A stretch of 64,000 nucleotides of DNA from Neurospora intermedia (Eukaryota > Ascomycota > Sordariomycetes > Sordariales > Sordariaceae): positions 87,001 through 151,000 of the forward strand of contig BTPP01000001.1 of the NCBI GenBank assembly GCA_037102815.1, given 5' to 3'. The stretch's first letter is position 1; each line of letters begins with the position of its first letter. The position numbers and the translations under genes were made by a program. A model generated the notes under the pieces. The model was given only the letters and a program-made list of their open reading frames with translations, had not been told where the DNA came from and did no database searches. This document shows, piece after piece, positions 43,946 to 57,599 of this stretch.

Positions 43946-46900
43946 CTACCCTCCCTCAAAACGAAACTCCCTTTATAAAATTTATTATTATTAATAAAGT
44001 GGGCCCTACCGGCCTTCTTGTGGTTGTGCCTAATTAGGAGCCGGTAAAAATTTTACTAAGACGGGAAGTTGTTTAGCGTCCGCTGGTACTTCGATTCCCG
44101 CTTAGGGGTAGAATACTAGTTAAAATATTGCTAAATCCGACCCTTCCGCTATGAGAATTATTATTACTTTTAATAATATATCTATACGCCGGGAACTAGC
44201 TCTAAACGCTCTAATTATTGTATATAGAGGACCTCAACGATTCTTACTATTACTAGCCCTACCGGGGGTACTATAGGGACGCCCGTAGTATAGTAGTTTA
44301 CGTAGGACGCCTGTAGTTACTATTAGTATAAGTATTGGAGAGTTCGCGTATTTAATTCCTTATTTGTAATTTATTTTTTCTTTAAATATTTAATTATTAT
44401 ACTACTAATCCGTAAAGACTCTTAGATTCTTTTTATCTTTAAATCTTAGTATTAACTGCGTGTATGGCCGATTTAGGGATTAAGAGACGTAAGACTGCCG
44501 TAAGACGTACTATCTTTTAGTACTATTAACGGTTGTTTTGTAAAAGGGTAGATTATAAGGTATTCGATTAGGGTACGCGGAATAAATCGAGTTAAACTCC
44601 TTTTTTTTTTTTTTTTTCTTTTTTTAGAGTTTCTACCACCCTAGTCTTTTAATTTTTATTACTTACTATTTAGTTTAGTACTTCGCTATACCGGTTGGTT
44701 TAAAGTCGGTTCCGGTAGTAATTGCCCTAGCGGCGCTGGTATATTGTCGGGGGATACTTGGGGGTTCTCGGGTGGGGAATTCTTTGCCTTTTACTATATT
44801 TTGAATTTTTTTCTAAAAATTGGATGAGGAGGGCCTAATTCTAGGCGAATATTGTAAAACTCCTATACCAATTCGTTATAGCCTTCTAAATTTACTACTG
44901 GTTGTTAATTAGGGGGGTGATGAATTTACTATACTTAATAATATTAATTACTCCCTACCTTCTAATAGTCTAATAACATTTTGAATTCCTAACGTTTTTC
45001 CTCTATAAAGTTATTAGTCCTTATAATAATTATCCTTTTATTAGCCTTAATATTTGTAATTAAATTAGACTACCTTAGTAAACCCTCTATATAAGGTTTA
45101 ATTCTCGAGATATTAATTATATAGGTAACCTTTATATTTATCGGTAGAAATAATTCTAATAAGTGGGAGTTTACTCTCATTATACGGAAAGGACCTTCAA
45201 ATTTTAGCGATAATTTTACTACCGGCCGACCTATAGTGTAATTCTCTATATTAAGTATAATTATATTGCCTAGTTTGTACTTAAGGGCGTTTATTCGTTT
45301 TATATTAACCGCCGCTTTATACCGGTTTTAAACCTACCTTAATAGTACAATTAGCTTATTTTAAATTATCTTGAAGCGCTCTATAATTTCGTTAGCTTTG
45401 AATATTTATTACTATTGCTCCGGTAATACGTTTAGTGGAGGTAGCTTCGAAGGTTCAATACTTATTCGAGGATAAAACTTATAATTGGCGAAGAATAGCG
45501 ATATTCCTATAGTTATTAATTGGAGATTATTACTTTAAAATTCGGCTAATACTAATTAGTTTACTTAATTATTTTAGGCCTAATTAACGAAGGTTCGAAG
45601 ATATTACTCTATCTCCGTATTAATCTTCTTTATTTGGCCGTTTATCTCCTTATAATATAATATAAATAACTTTAATTTAATACCTAGTCTATTTAATAAT
45701 TATTATTAAAATATAAATATAAATTATACTCCTCTATCCGATATAATAGTATTTAGTAGACTATATAAAGTATAAATATAATCGATGAATTTTTCTACTA
45801 ATTCTTCGGTTAATAGCCCTTCGTAAGGGATAAAATACTTTATTTTTATTAATTTATTTACTACTATAGTAATATATTAGTAGGCTACCCCTTTTTTATT
45901 TCTTATTAACTTAGACAGCGGCGTTACGTAATTTATTAAAATATTCTACTATAGCGTATAAAGTAATAATAATAGTTTTAGGAAGCCTGCGGGCGCTATT
46001 CGGGAAGGTTTAATCTTTAAATACGAGAGGTAGCCCTTATAGTAAGTATTAATTACTATAATTAAGTCCGGCTACTAATATATATAGTTTATTAGGTTAA
46101 ATATTTTGTCCTTTCTCGGGTAATTACTTAGTACTAAAGTATAGGTTCTATAAATTAATTTTAATTGGGTTTTATTATCGTCGGGCGGTATTATTACCCT
46201 ATCCCTAAATATTATTCTACTATTAATAAAGTAATATTGTACGAAGGGAATACGTAGGACCTTCTTAAAATATTTTAGCTACCGCTCGCCCTCTTTAATC
46301 GCTATTATAATTTCGGTTATTATTATAAAATTATTATAGGATTTTAATATAAGGTCGTTAGTATAAATTACCTTATTTCCTTCGCCCTCGCCTTTAAATA
46401 TATAAATTATTAACGGCTCTCCCTTATCTAATATAATATCTATATAGATTTTATTAGAATTGAATAATTCATTAAAACGTTCTAGGTTAATTAATAGCTT
46501 CTCCTTTACTTAAAGTTTATTATTAGAAATATTTTTAGGGACGTATTTAAGTTTCTAGTTTAGGGTATTTGGCCGTATATTAATCGAACTCGGTCTATAC
46601 TTAATTGTAAAGTTAAATTGCGATAAGAATTCTAATTAATATATATACTTAGGTATAAACTTCTTTGTAGTACTAAAGGTCTTTAAATTTTTATAATCCG
46701 TAATAATTTCGAACGGTTGCGTAATTCCCTCTAATTTCAGCCTCTATTCTTCTAGTATTTTTACTACCGCTAATAATTCCTTATTATAAATATTATAATT
46801 ATATTTAACCATTAAATATTTAGTAGAAAAGTAAATAATTAGGTATAGTTGGCCGTCGTTATATAATTGGGAAAGGGTCCCGCCGGATAATTAGTTAGAA

Positions 46901-49900
46901 GCGTTAATCTTTATAATTATAGGCTTCTTTTAATTATAGATCTTTAATATTAGAGCTATTATAAATATTTCTTTTAGTAACGTAAACGCCGCTTTATACC
47001 TACCTTCTTATTACTATTCTACGCCCTTCTTTATTAATTTATATAATAGTTTGGCTATCGAGGAGAATTAAACTATAAATCGTCGGTAGAAATTAATAAA
47101 GCCTAGAAATTATTACAATTATTATTTAAACATTAATACTTCTTAGTAAGTAATAACTTTAATTTTATTTAAATCTATTTTAATACCTTCCGGGGTAATA
47201 ATTAGGTTTAAATACTTCGTTCGTTGGGTGTAAAACTTATATTTATCGATATCAATTTATAGTCCGGTATTAATTAATCGTTAGAGTACTTCCTAGACGT
47301 ATTTAATATATTCCTTATATATTTTTAAGAAGATTAAAATATTATCGAGGTAGACTATAATATAAATATCCAAAATATTATATAGTATATTATTAATAAA
47401 GTTCTAAAAAAACGCTAGTATTCTTAATAATCCGAAGGGATATACTAGTAATTCGTATAGTCCGAACCTTATAATAAAGGCCGTTAATTATTTGTAGCTT
47501 TTTATTATATATAATCTATTAAATATTATAATAACGTCCACTTTTATAAACTACTTCGCTTTACAAATAGCGTCTAAAATTTCTCTAATTAGCGGTAAAA
47601 GGTATCGGTTTTTTAATAAAATATTATTAATACCCTTATAATTAATACAAATTCTTACCCCACTACCTGGTTTTCGTATTAGTAGTATTAGAAAGGCTAC
47701 GTTAGATATAGAGGGTTATATAAATCCTTTTGCAAGATTATTATTAAATTACTACTTAATAACCCTAAATTCTTAGGGTAATATAGGTTTCGCCTTTAAG
47801 TAAAGTAGATCGTTACCCAGGATTAGTTTAATTTTATAATTATAAAAGTAGTATTTTAATAGTACTTCTATATCTATAAAGTTAATTATTTTAAATAGAT
47901 CTTTATATTCCTCTAGAAAGTAATCCCTAATTTCCTTAAGGGTATATTTTAATTTTATAGACTTATTTATAAACTTTTATATATCTTCTTCTATAATACT
48001 GCAAATATAGTTAATGTCCATTAATAGTACTAATTTTTATTTTAAGGGTTCTAACTCCTCCTTCGGACTATATATTCGATTAATAAACGTACGAACTATT
48101 TCTCCTAATTTAAGGGATACAATTAAGAGTTAGTCTCCTATAGCTTCGGTTTTATAAATATCGATAAGGTTATAGACTTTAGGGTCTTCGAAATACTTTT
48201 TATATAATTCCCTTCTACCTTATATAATATTTCTCTAAGTATCTTCTAAGAGGGTTAGTATAGTTACGCGTATTTTATCCTTCTAAAGTTCTTCTAATTT
48301 AACTTAAATAGTCGAATTAATACGGACGCCTCTTAATTATATTATTATTATAAAGATCTCCGTATTAATTAATTTAAAGTCTTTTATATCGAGGGGGTTT
48401 ATTTTTAGATCCGCCGGTTCGAAGTAATATAGGTAAATATATTTAATTCGCTTTAATCTCGCTATAATTTATACTTTATAGCCCCCCTTAATTTCTACTA
48501 TTGTTCGGACCTTACTTAGTTTTTTATTAGGATTAAATGGTTCTTCGAATTCCCTAGCTATTACCGGCTATAAAGAGGCTTTTATTATTAATACTTAATT
48601 TCCTTTCGGTATTTCTATCGGGTATAAAAACAACTAATTTATTATTACCTATTCTAATAGTTAGGGCTTCTTTAAATTAATAATTATTCGTCGTTTTAGT
48701 ACCTTAGCTACTCTCTTCTCCTTATTTAAGGGTATAGCTACGGCCGGCTTTAGAATTAGGGATACTAGTATCGTTATAGTTCTAATTACTTCTATTGCAT
48801 CGATATAACTCCTTATATATCTTTTATTCTATATAATTTTATTAGTTACCTAATTGATATTTGGATTATAGAATTGTAATTATAGCTACCTAAGAATAAC
48901 GGAGTATTCGGCCGTTAAGTCGGTTATAAAGAGTTTAATTGTTTCTTTATAGCAACCAATTTATATTATTATCTCTATATAGTATATAACCTATTCTTTA
49001 AAGCCTCTGTCTATTAAATATAGGGGTTTTACTTTATCGAACTTATATATTTTAAAATACGCCTTTTCAGCGAAGGTCCTATTAATAAAAGCCTTCCCTA
49101 TATAATTAGAGTTAATTAGTAATATATAATTAATTTTACTATTACATTAGGGGTATTAAAGGTAAGTAGATAAGAGGGTAATATTCTATCTATAGACATC
49201 TAAACTTTCTATAAATAAAAGTTCGCCTTTCTAATAAGTAAGAGCCTATTAAATATTTATATTTTTAATAATACCGTCTATACTTTCCTTTTTCTTAATT
49301 CTTTAGTCCCTTCTAGGCCTTCGGATACGTTTTAATCCGAAAGTTTACTATTTCCCTATTAAGTAATATCGGTTTTAAGGGCGGCTATTTCAACCGTCTC
49401 CTTCATAGTAGTAGAGTTTATTATAATTCTAATTTACTATTTATTGGAATTTCCATTACCTTTATTACTATTATTGCCAAAATTAGTATTACTAGTAACT
49501 TTAAGTTTACCCCCGTAATTAATTTAATTACAATATTTATAAATTTAATAACTAGATTTACCGTACTTAATATACTATTTAACTATAAAGTAGGCTTAAA
49601 TAACTTCCGGATCAATTTTATTCAATTTAATACAGTTAATCTCTATAGCCTTAGGGTCTCGTTACTTATTATTATTATTATAATTACTTCCGCTACTATT
49701 ATTATTACCGCCACTAATCTAACTACTATTATTGCAGAAAGTAATATTATTAAGTAATTTAGATAGACCGTAGTATAATTTTACCTATCCTTCCTAATTA
49801 TTACAGTTAGGGGTATTATATTAGTAGGATATTATAGTACGGAGGTCCTTATTAACCTTATCCTTAAATATACGGACCTTCGTAACTATATTATAATTAT

Positions 49901-49918
49901 ACTTATCCGTTAGTATAG
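43703..49918 (-). mobile_element. Gypsy-type LTR retrotransposon 1, RIP-degraded, truncated at its 5' end
   Basis: Read on the minus strand, the reverse-transcriptase core is recognisable despite stops. At about 47420-47460 there is an FGLYE-like block followed by YPFGL. At about 47345-47365 the active site reads VYLDNILIF, where the second Asp codon of the usual YLDD is now AAT. Protease and Gag should lie toward 48-49.9 kb and RNase H and integrase toward 44.5-46.9 kb, the normal Gypsy order. A polypyrimidine tract (ACCCTCCCTC, reverse of a polypurine tract) follows the left LTR at 43946. No matching right LTR occurs; the element stops where another LTR starts at 49919. It is not functional. 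Confidence 0.75.
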
Positions 49919-50182
49919 TATTACGGGCAAAGGGTAGATAGTAAATGTAAATATACGTAATTGTACGAAGGAGAAAGGAAGAGAAGTGTGTAGCCGAGTG
50001 CCCGGAAGGCTGGCCTTATAAAGGCGGCCGACGACGGTCTAGTAGACCCGCGGTAGGTAGCGTTCTAACTAATTAATTGCCGGCAATAGCCGGCTTACCG
50101 GTAGTAATAATAGTATACAATAGTCTTAAAAGTTACTATATACTGGTACTAGGTATAAAGTATATAGGCTAACCCTATAATA
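49919..50182 (-). repeat. LTR of Gypsy 2 (left copy, 264 bp)
   Basis: It begins TATTACGGGCAAAGGGTAG, where the first two bases are probably a mutated TG, and ends CTATAATA before a polypyrimidine block (CTTCCCTAAAT). The first 160 bases are repeated in direct orientation at 63840. It carries a GC-richer core (AGCCGAGTGCCCGGAAGGCT). The right boundary is inferred from the polypurine-like tract. Confidence 0.7.
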
Positions 50183-53100
50183 CTTCCCTAAATTAAAAGA
50201 AACTATATAGTTAATTAATATTATATAAAATAATAGAAATCCTTATTAAACGAGCGGTCCGCTCTCGAAAAGCCTTTACCGCCGCCGGCGGTTATTATTG
50301 TAACTTCCGTTATAGAATTAGAGTTTCCTATTCTACTTCCTTCTCCTTTTCCTCTTCCTTCTACTTTTTCTCTACCGTTATCTAGGCTAGTAGGTATAGC
50401 ACTTCCGGGTATCCGTTATAGAAAGCCCGTATAGTATTAGGGGCTATAGATATATTAGCGTACGGTTATTATAATAGTGTATGTGGGGGTGCCTAGACGA
50501 TGAGGTATTTTTAATGACCCTTATTATTTTTCTAATACCTATTAATCCTTTCGAATTTGTATTCTATAAAGTCCTTTCTGTTATTAGTCCTCCTTATAGT
50601 TCGATTATAGTTAGTACGAACGTTCTATTCTTCTATATCTATTTGTCCCGGAAGACCTTCTTCGTCCTACGGTTTAATTTTACTAATATAGAACGTTAGG
50701 CTATACTTTATATTAATTGGGAGTTTAAATGTAATTCGATAGTTATTTATTTTAAGGATTTCGAACGGTCTTTTAAAGAGGGGTGTAAGTTTAGTATAGG
50801 GACGGCCGGTATCGAGGTTTTTAGTATTGAAGAGGATTCTATCTCCTTCTTTATATTTTGGTGTATTGGTCCGTTGGGCGTTCGTATTATCCTTATAATA
50901 TTATTAGGTTTATTATACTTAATTTATAATAAAGTTTAAAATTCGTTTGAATTAGTTAGTTATTTTATTAATTTTAAAGTATTTAGTTTATTATATTACT
51001 AATATTTTTAGTAGGTATAGTTTAGTAGGTTCGATGCCTATATAGGGGTAAAAACTATAGTTGGTAAAGAAGGGGGAGATACTAGTAGTTTTAGAAATTA
51101 GGTTATTCCTAGCGAATTCTGCAATTAGTAATTAATTTATTTAATTATCCTATACCTAATTAATATAGAGGCGAAAGTATTTCTCTATTTTAATATTAAT
51201 ATACTTAGTTTAACTATTAGTAGTAGGGTAGAAAGCGGAGGAGGGTTTGAAAGTAATTTCTAGCCGTAATAATAAGGCTCTTTAGAATTATAAAATAAAT
51301 TGGGTACTGCGGTTAGAAATAATAAAGTCCGGTAGATTATAAATATTATAAATCCTTTCTATAAAGTATTCTATTAATTCTTCCGCCGTTAAGCCTATAG
51401 TAGGGATATAATATTGTATTTTAGTAAGCCGATTAATAATAACGGTAATATATTTAAATTCTTATTTGCGGTATAAATAGGGCGTAAGCGGGGTAATATA
51501 ATTAATTAAAATATTCTTCTATAGTGTGAATAGTATTGTTAATAGTTTTAAGAAATTATAGGGAGTATATTGTAATAGTTTGGATTTAGTATATATTAAA
51601 TAAGTTTTATAGTACGATTGGACTATAGCGTATATTCCTAATTAAAAGAAGGATTATAATAGTAGTAAGTAGGTTTTTTTATAACCCGGGTAACCGGCGG
51701 CTGGCGAATTGTAAATACGTTGGAGAAGCGAGAAATAAAGTTCCGTATTAATAAGGTTAATAAGGACGGTACTACGGAAGTACGTTCGTCTTTAGATTAT
51801 TTAATATTCGGCGAAGGGGATTCGTTTTATATAGTTTTTAATTTCTTTAAACTATATTCGACGGTTAGGGTTTAAAAAGTATATAATAATATTTTGAAGT
51901 ATTATTAATTTTTTATAGCCTTCCGCTATTAGATTATTTATTAATTTCTTATTTAGTATTTTTAGATTATAGATATATTCGGTATTAATATTAACCTCCT
52001 TACTTTTATCCTTTAGAATAAATATTCTATTAATAAAGATATTATAATCGAATAAAACTTTATTTTTAGTTAGTAGCCTCTCATTAGTTTTATTCTTGGG
52101 TAAGTCCTTTAGTTTTCTATTTAGCGCGTTGGGACGTATTTGTAATAATTTAGGGCGATATTTAATTGTAAAATTAAAATGGGAGAGGAATTAAAATTAA
52201 TATATATAATAAGGGGTAAATTGTTTATTAATTGTAAAGGTTTTTAAACTTTTATAGTCGGTAAGGATTTCGAACGGTTCTTAGGCACCTTCTAATCTAG
52301 GGCGCTATTCTTCGAGGGTTTTAACGATAGTAAGTAATTCCTTATTATAAATATTATAATTATATTCGGCTAAGGAGTATCGTTAATTAAAGTAAGCGAT
52401 TGGGTATAAGATTCCCTTTTTATTATATTGGAATAGGATATTATTGTAAACCTAATTCGAAGCGTCCGTTTCGACGACGGTCTATTTAGATTAGTCGTAG
52501 ATTCGAAGTATTAGGCTACTATTGAAAGCTTTTTTAAGGGTTTTAAAGGACTTTTAATATTAGTTAGTCTATTATTAATCGGCCGACTTCTTTGTTAATT
52601 CGTATAGTAGGCTAGCGATAATTGAGAAGTATTTAATAAATTGTCGGTAGAAATTAGCGAAATTTAGGAAGCGTTATAGTATTTTCTTAGTTTCTGGAGC
52701 TTCCTAAGTTATAATAGCGGAAATTTTGTTGGGGTCTATTTTAAATCTTCCTAGTATAATAATTAAATTTAAGTATTTTATTTTTATAATATAGAACTTA
52801 TATTTATCGATATTAATTTATAGCTTTGTTCGGATTATCCGCTGGAGGACCTTCTTAATGTAATTCTCGTAATTTACTTCGTTATTTAAATAAATTAGGA
52901 CGTTATTAAAGTACGTTATTATATATATATTAAAGATATTATATAGGACGTTATTAATATAGTTTTAGAAAGTCCTTAGGGCGTTTTAGAGGCCGAACGG
53001 GTAGATAATAGATTTGTAGAGGCCGAATTGGGTTATAAATACGGTGAGCTATTCGTATTCCTCCTTTATATAAATTTTATTAAAAGTAGCGATAATATTA

Positions 53101-55850
53101 AATTTAGTAAAAATCTTTGTATAGTAAATAGCGTTGAGTATTTCTTTAATTAATAGTAGCGGGTAGTATAATTTTAGTATTATATTATTAACGCCCTAGT
53201 AATCGATATAAATACGGACGCCGCTGCCCGGCTTTTTTATTAAGAGGATAGGGGAGGTAGCCGTTAATTATAATAGATAGATAAAATTCTTTTTTAAATT
53301 ATTATTAATCTATTTTTTAATAATATTAGTTTCGATTGGGGATATATAGTATAGTTTTATATTAGGGGGGGTTATTCCTAATTGAAGTTTAATTTTATAG
53401 TTATATAATTGGTTGGGCGGGACCTCCTTAATTAGGGATAGAAGGAAGGTTATTACTTTATTAATATAACGTTGTCCTTTTATCTTCTTTAGGATAGCGA
53501 TAATTTCGTCTTTCGTTTTAATTAGGCGGTTAACCTTATTAAGGAACTTCTTCGCATTTTTATTAAAGATTTTGGTTAGGTGTACTTGCTGGATTGTTTT
53601 TTTATAGAGTAGTATATTTTAGTCGAAGTTATTAATTAGATAGATTATTTTAGTTAGAACTATTGTTTCCTAGGATTCTTCGGATAAGTAAACGTTAATT
53701 AAATTGTCGATAAAGGAGTGGAGTTGGGGAGGGAGATTTTCTTTATATTATTGATTATAGCCGGCTATAATATTTATAATTATTTCCTTAGTTAAATCTA
53801 TATTCCGGACTTCCGTTGCGGTAGTTAACCTTTCGAATTTAGTATAATTCGTAATATACGGTTATAATTATTGGGATTTATAAACGAAATTAAAAGTAGC
53901 CGTATTAAGTTCTTTAATATTATTTAATTTAATAGAAGAGTCCGTATTGAAATTATAGTAGCGACCGGCGCGGGAGTGTTTTATATTTGCGGAAATACGT
54001 TGGTTATTAAGATAAATATAGGGATTATAGTATATTAGGCTTTTTATTTTAATTAAAAGAATAGTTATACCGGTAATACTAATCTTAGATCCGGCCCTAT
54101 TAATTATTAGTATTTTAATAGGGGGCGAGATAGGTCGATAGTTGGTCTAGCTAATAGGTAAAGCTATAACAACCTCCTTTACTATAGATAGTAGTAGCGG
54201 CGGCGGCGGTAGTAGTAATTCTATTTGAATAGAGTTAGTAGCCCTATTCCCTAGGGTTATTACTATTGTCGGTACTATTACCTTTTTAATTACAATATAT
54301 TTTAGGGATAGTTGGGGAGTTGGGGCGACTTTACTATAGATAGCCGCGGCCGAGATTTGGTTAGTAAAGGCTCTCAGTGCTTTTGATTGGTCTTTAGGGA
54401 GGTTAGTGGGTAGATAGCGTCCTTTATATATTAGGTTAGTAAAATATATTTTATATTAGTTATAATTAATTTCTAGTTTATAATATTATATCTATAGGAA
54501 TTCTAAAATAATTAGGTAATTCTTCGAAATATTATAAATTAAGAAGGTAACTATTTTAATATAGTACCCAACGTAGAGTTTGGCTATTACCCCTTTAGAA
54601 ATAATACTTTTAATTATTCTATTAGCGAGGATGAGCTTTTTTGTTTGATAGAGGTGGAAATAAGGAAGGTTATATTTAGTAATAAAAGAGCGATTAATAA
54701 AGGTAAATACGAAGTAATTAGAATTAATAAGGGCGATATAATAAATTTTATACAATTTAGTTATAATATAAAAGGATAAGAGTATTGAATTTGGGGAAGT
54801 AGAATTATTTAACGATTGTATTTTAATTTCCTTTAAATCCTTTAACTTTAAAAAGTTTGAAATTCGTCTCTATAATAACAATAGGAAAGGCTTTTATATG
54901 CGATTAGGTATAGAGGTTAAGTGTTTTTTAATTTATTATAATATTTATTATTAATTATAGTAGCGGTAGTGGTAGTAATTAGGGTAGTAGCGGCGGCAAT
55001 AGTAAGCGTAGTTTCGGCGGTATAAATTTCTTTTCTATTACAACGACCCTTATTTCTTCTTTTACCTTTATTTTTCTTCCCTTTATTATACTAAGGACTT
55101 TAAGAATTATAGTTAACCGAAGTAAAGTAATTGCGGGTAATATGGCTATTATTATTATAATAGCGGTATTTACCTTCGTAAGTATATTAATTAAAAACGT
55201 TTTTGTAAATAAAAACGGCGAGGTCGACTGTATTAAGGTTTATTTTGTTGCTACCCTAATTAATAGGAACGTTATTGGTAGTGCGAGAGTTAGCGCTACT
55301 TATATTAGTATTAGTACTATTAGAGTTTCTACCGGCGGGGGTACTATTACTAAAAATATAAGTATTTATTTTATAGCGGTAATTAATATCCTTTAAATTA
55401 CCGGCGATTGTACAGTAGATTATAAATTATTTTTTAAAGTTATTAGCCTTAGGAAGGTTGCAATATACAAGGGCGTTACAAAGGCATTTATTAATTTTAT
55501 TATATAGGTAATAGACTTTTATAGAGTTATTAAGGTTATAGAAATTTATTAAGTTAGTAAATTCTAATTTAAACTTTATAAAAAATATATTTTTTATAAA
55601 GAACTCCTCGAGGCGACGATTAGCGTCTATCTTTAAATTAACAATCTAGAAACGGGTAATTAGGTACTTTATAAATTCGGCGCCCGTCTTCCAACGCTAG
55701 GAACCCGTATCTCCTCTGTTTTAAATAATATTTAAATTATTCTAAATATTAGATAGAATTTTAGGATTTAAAAATATAGCAGTATATATAATCTTAACGT
55801 CCTTATTAATATATTATTATTAGTCTTATACACGCTAACTATATATATAG
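50183..55850 (-). mobile_element. Gypsy-type LTR retrotransposon 2, pol and gag remnants, RIP-degraded
   Basis: On the minus strand a second, distinct reverse transcriptase is visible. TQFGLYKS then YPFGL lies at about 52990-53040, and the active site TYFNNVLIY at about 52890-52915, with Asp-to-Asn changes at both catalytic positions. Integrase is expected at about 50.5-51.7 kb and Gag toward 54.9-55.8 kb. It differs from Gypsy 1 in sequence, so these are two families or old subfamilies. The Gag-side boundary is not defined. All frames are stop-ridden. Confidence 0.7.
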
Positions 55851-57599
55851 TCCGTTTAGTGGGTATATAGTGCTACTTCGTTCGTAGTCGGTAGGAAAAA
55901 CCGTACTATTATAGTCGGATGAAAACCCTCCGCTTCGCTATCGCAACGGCGCCGTATCGGCTCCGTACCGTTCCGTTTTTCTTCCTCTTAGTATAACTTT
56001 ACTATTATAATTAAGGCTATAAATTTATATTATATACGTAGCTGTCCCGGCTCCGGCCTATCGCCGTCCTATCCCTATCCTTTTTATTGTAATTTCCCCG
56101 CGGTCGGTGGCCTTTTATCCTATCTTTCTTCAATTACATTATCCCGGGTCGCCCAAATTTCCTATAAAAGAAACTTTAACCCGCCTTCCTCCTTCCTTCC
56201 TTTCTTTCTTCTTTATACTACGCTACTATACCTACTATATTATATCCGTTCTATTACTAAGTCCGCTGCTACTTCGTAATTGTATTTAACCCGCTTCGGT
56301 ATTATTAATACTTTACTATACCGTATAAGAAACCTTCTAGCGCTATTAAAAAGATACTTAACTTTAAGGCGGTAAAAGTTATAGCCCTCCCTAATAATTT
56401 AGAGGGTAGTACTATTTTAAATGCTATAATATTTAATACCGGCCCCGGTAGTTCGCTGTAGGGCAACGTCCCTATTAAATTTATTATTTTTGAAAAGGTT
56501 CGGAAATATTTATTAAAGGAAATATTAAAGAAGAAAGGTACTATTATAGGGTATTTCCAGCCTCCCGAGAATTATAAATAGTATAAATTTTATATTTATA
56601 ATTTTATACGTATCTTCCTTATAATTTACTAGGATTTACCTAATTTTAAAATTACTTTCAATTAAACTTAATACTTTTAGGATCCCTATAAATCTCCGTT
56701 TTATTATTATAATATCTTCGTTTCTAATTTATAAGGTAGTCTATTTCTATATTCCCTACTATAAATATTAGATATAAAAGAGGATTGAAGAGTACCCGGA
56801 GGGCGAATTTATTCCCTTAGTACGTACCTTCGTCGAGGCTACTATAGTTCTATATAATTATAATACTACTTAGGCTAACTTTAAGAATAATTTTAAAAAT
56901 TTCGTTAGTAAAGTAAAGGTTGTAAACGCTACGTAAATTGCGGCGGATTACGTCGGCGCCGAACTTTCTTCTATTAACGACTTTCCGGCTTCGGATTTAC
57001 TAATTGTAATTAAATCCCTTATTAAGAAGAAAAAATTTACTTATATTACTATCGATTCTTTTATAGATATCGCTATATTCTATAATAATATCGCTATAAT
57101 TCGTCTCTATATTATTTAAATCGAAGATACTATCCGTCTTTTTTCTAAAAAAGTTAATATAACTATTATTAATATTATATATATTAGTAAGAATTTAATA
57201 GTAGTCTACGCCCGGCAAAATAACCTTAATAACTACCTCTCTTCTATAAATACCCTATACCGCCCCTATATTAATTCCGCTACTAACCCTCTTAATATAA
57301 TTTATTAATATTGAATAAACTATTTATAATATTTATATTCGTTTTGTAAATATAAGTCCGATCGACGAATCTTCTTCTATTCGTCCCTACTATAGTATAA
57401 AGACAATTCCTACCGGTATTATTACCGAGGATTTTAATAAGGATAATAATAAAGGTTTTAAATTAAAGGATATTTATAATAAAGAAATTAATACCTACGA
57501 CGGCGTTGATATAATATTAAATAATAGTAATATAGAATAATTAATACCCTACTTCCCTTAGTCTAATTATAATTTAATTTTTTTTTAAGGTCGTTGTCG
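55851..57599 (+). other. RIP-degraded region with plus-strand ORF remnant of unknown type
   Basis: One plus-strand frame stays coding-like over long distances despite stops, for example KVIALPNNLEGSTILNAIIF near 56375-56435 and IDESSSIRPYYSIKTIPTG near 57361-57417, ending at about 57540. Orientation is opposite to the flanking retroelements. No reverse transcriptase, integrase or transposase motif was recognised. It could be a different element or an ORF of the host retroelement. Confidence 0.35.

Noticed and set aside
54492-54755. 87-codon minus-strand frame
   Set aside because: Part of the RIP-degraded Gypsy 2 pol/gag region; not an independent gene.
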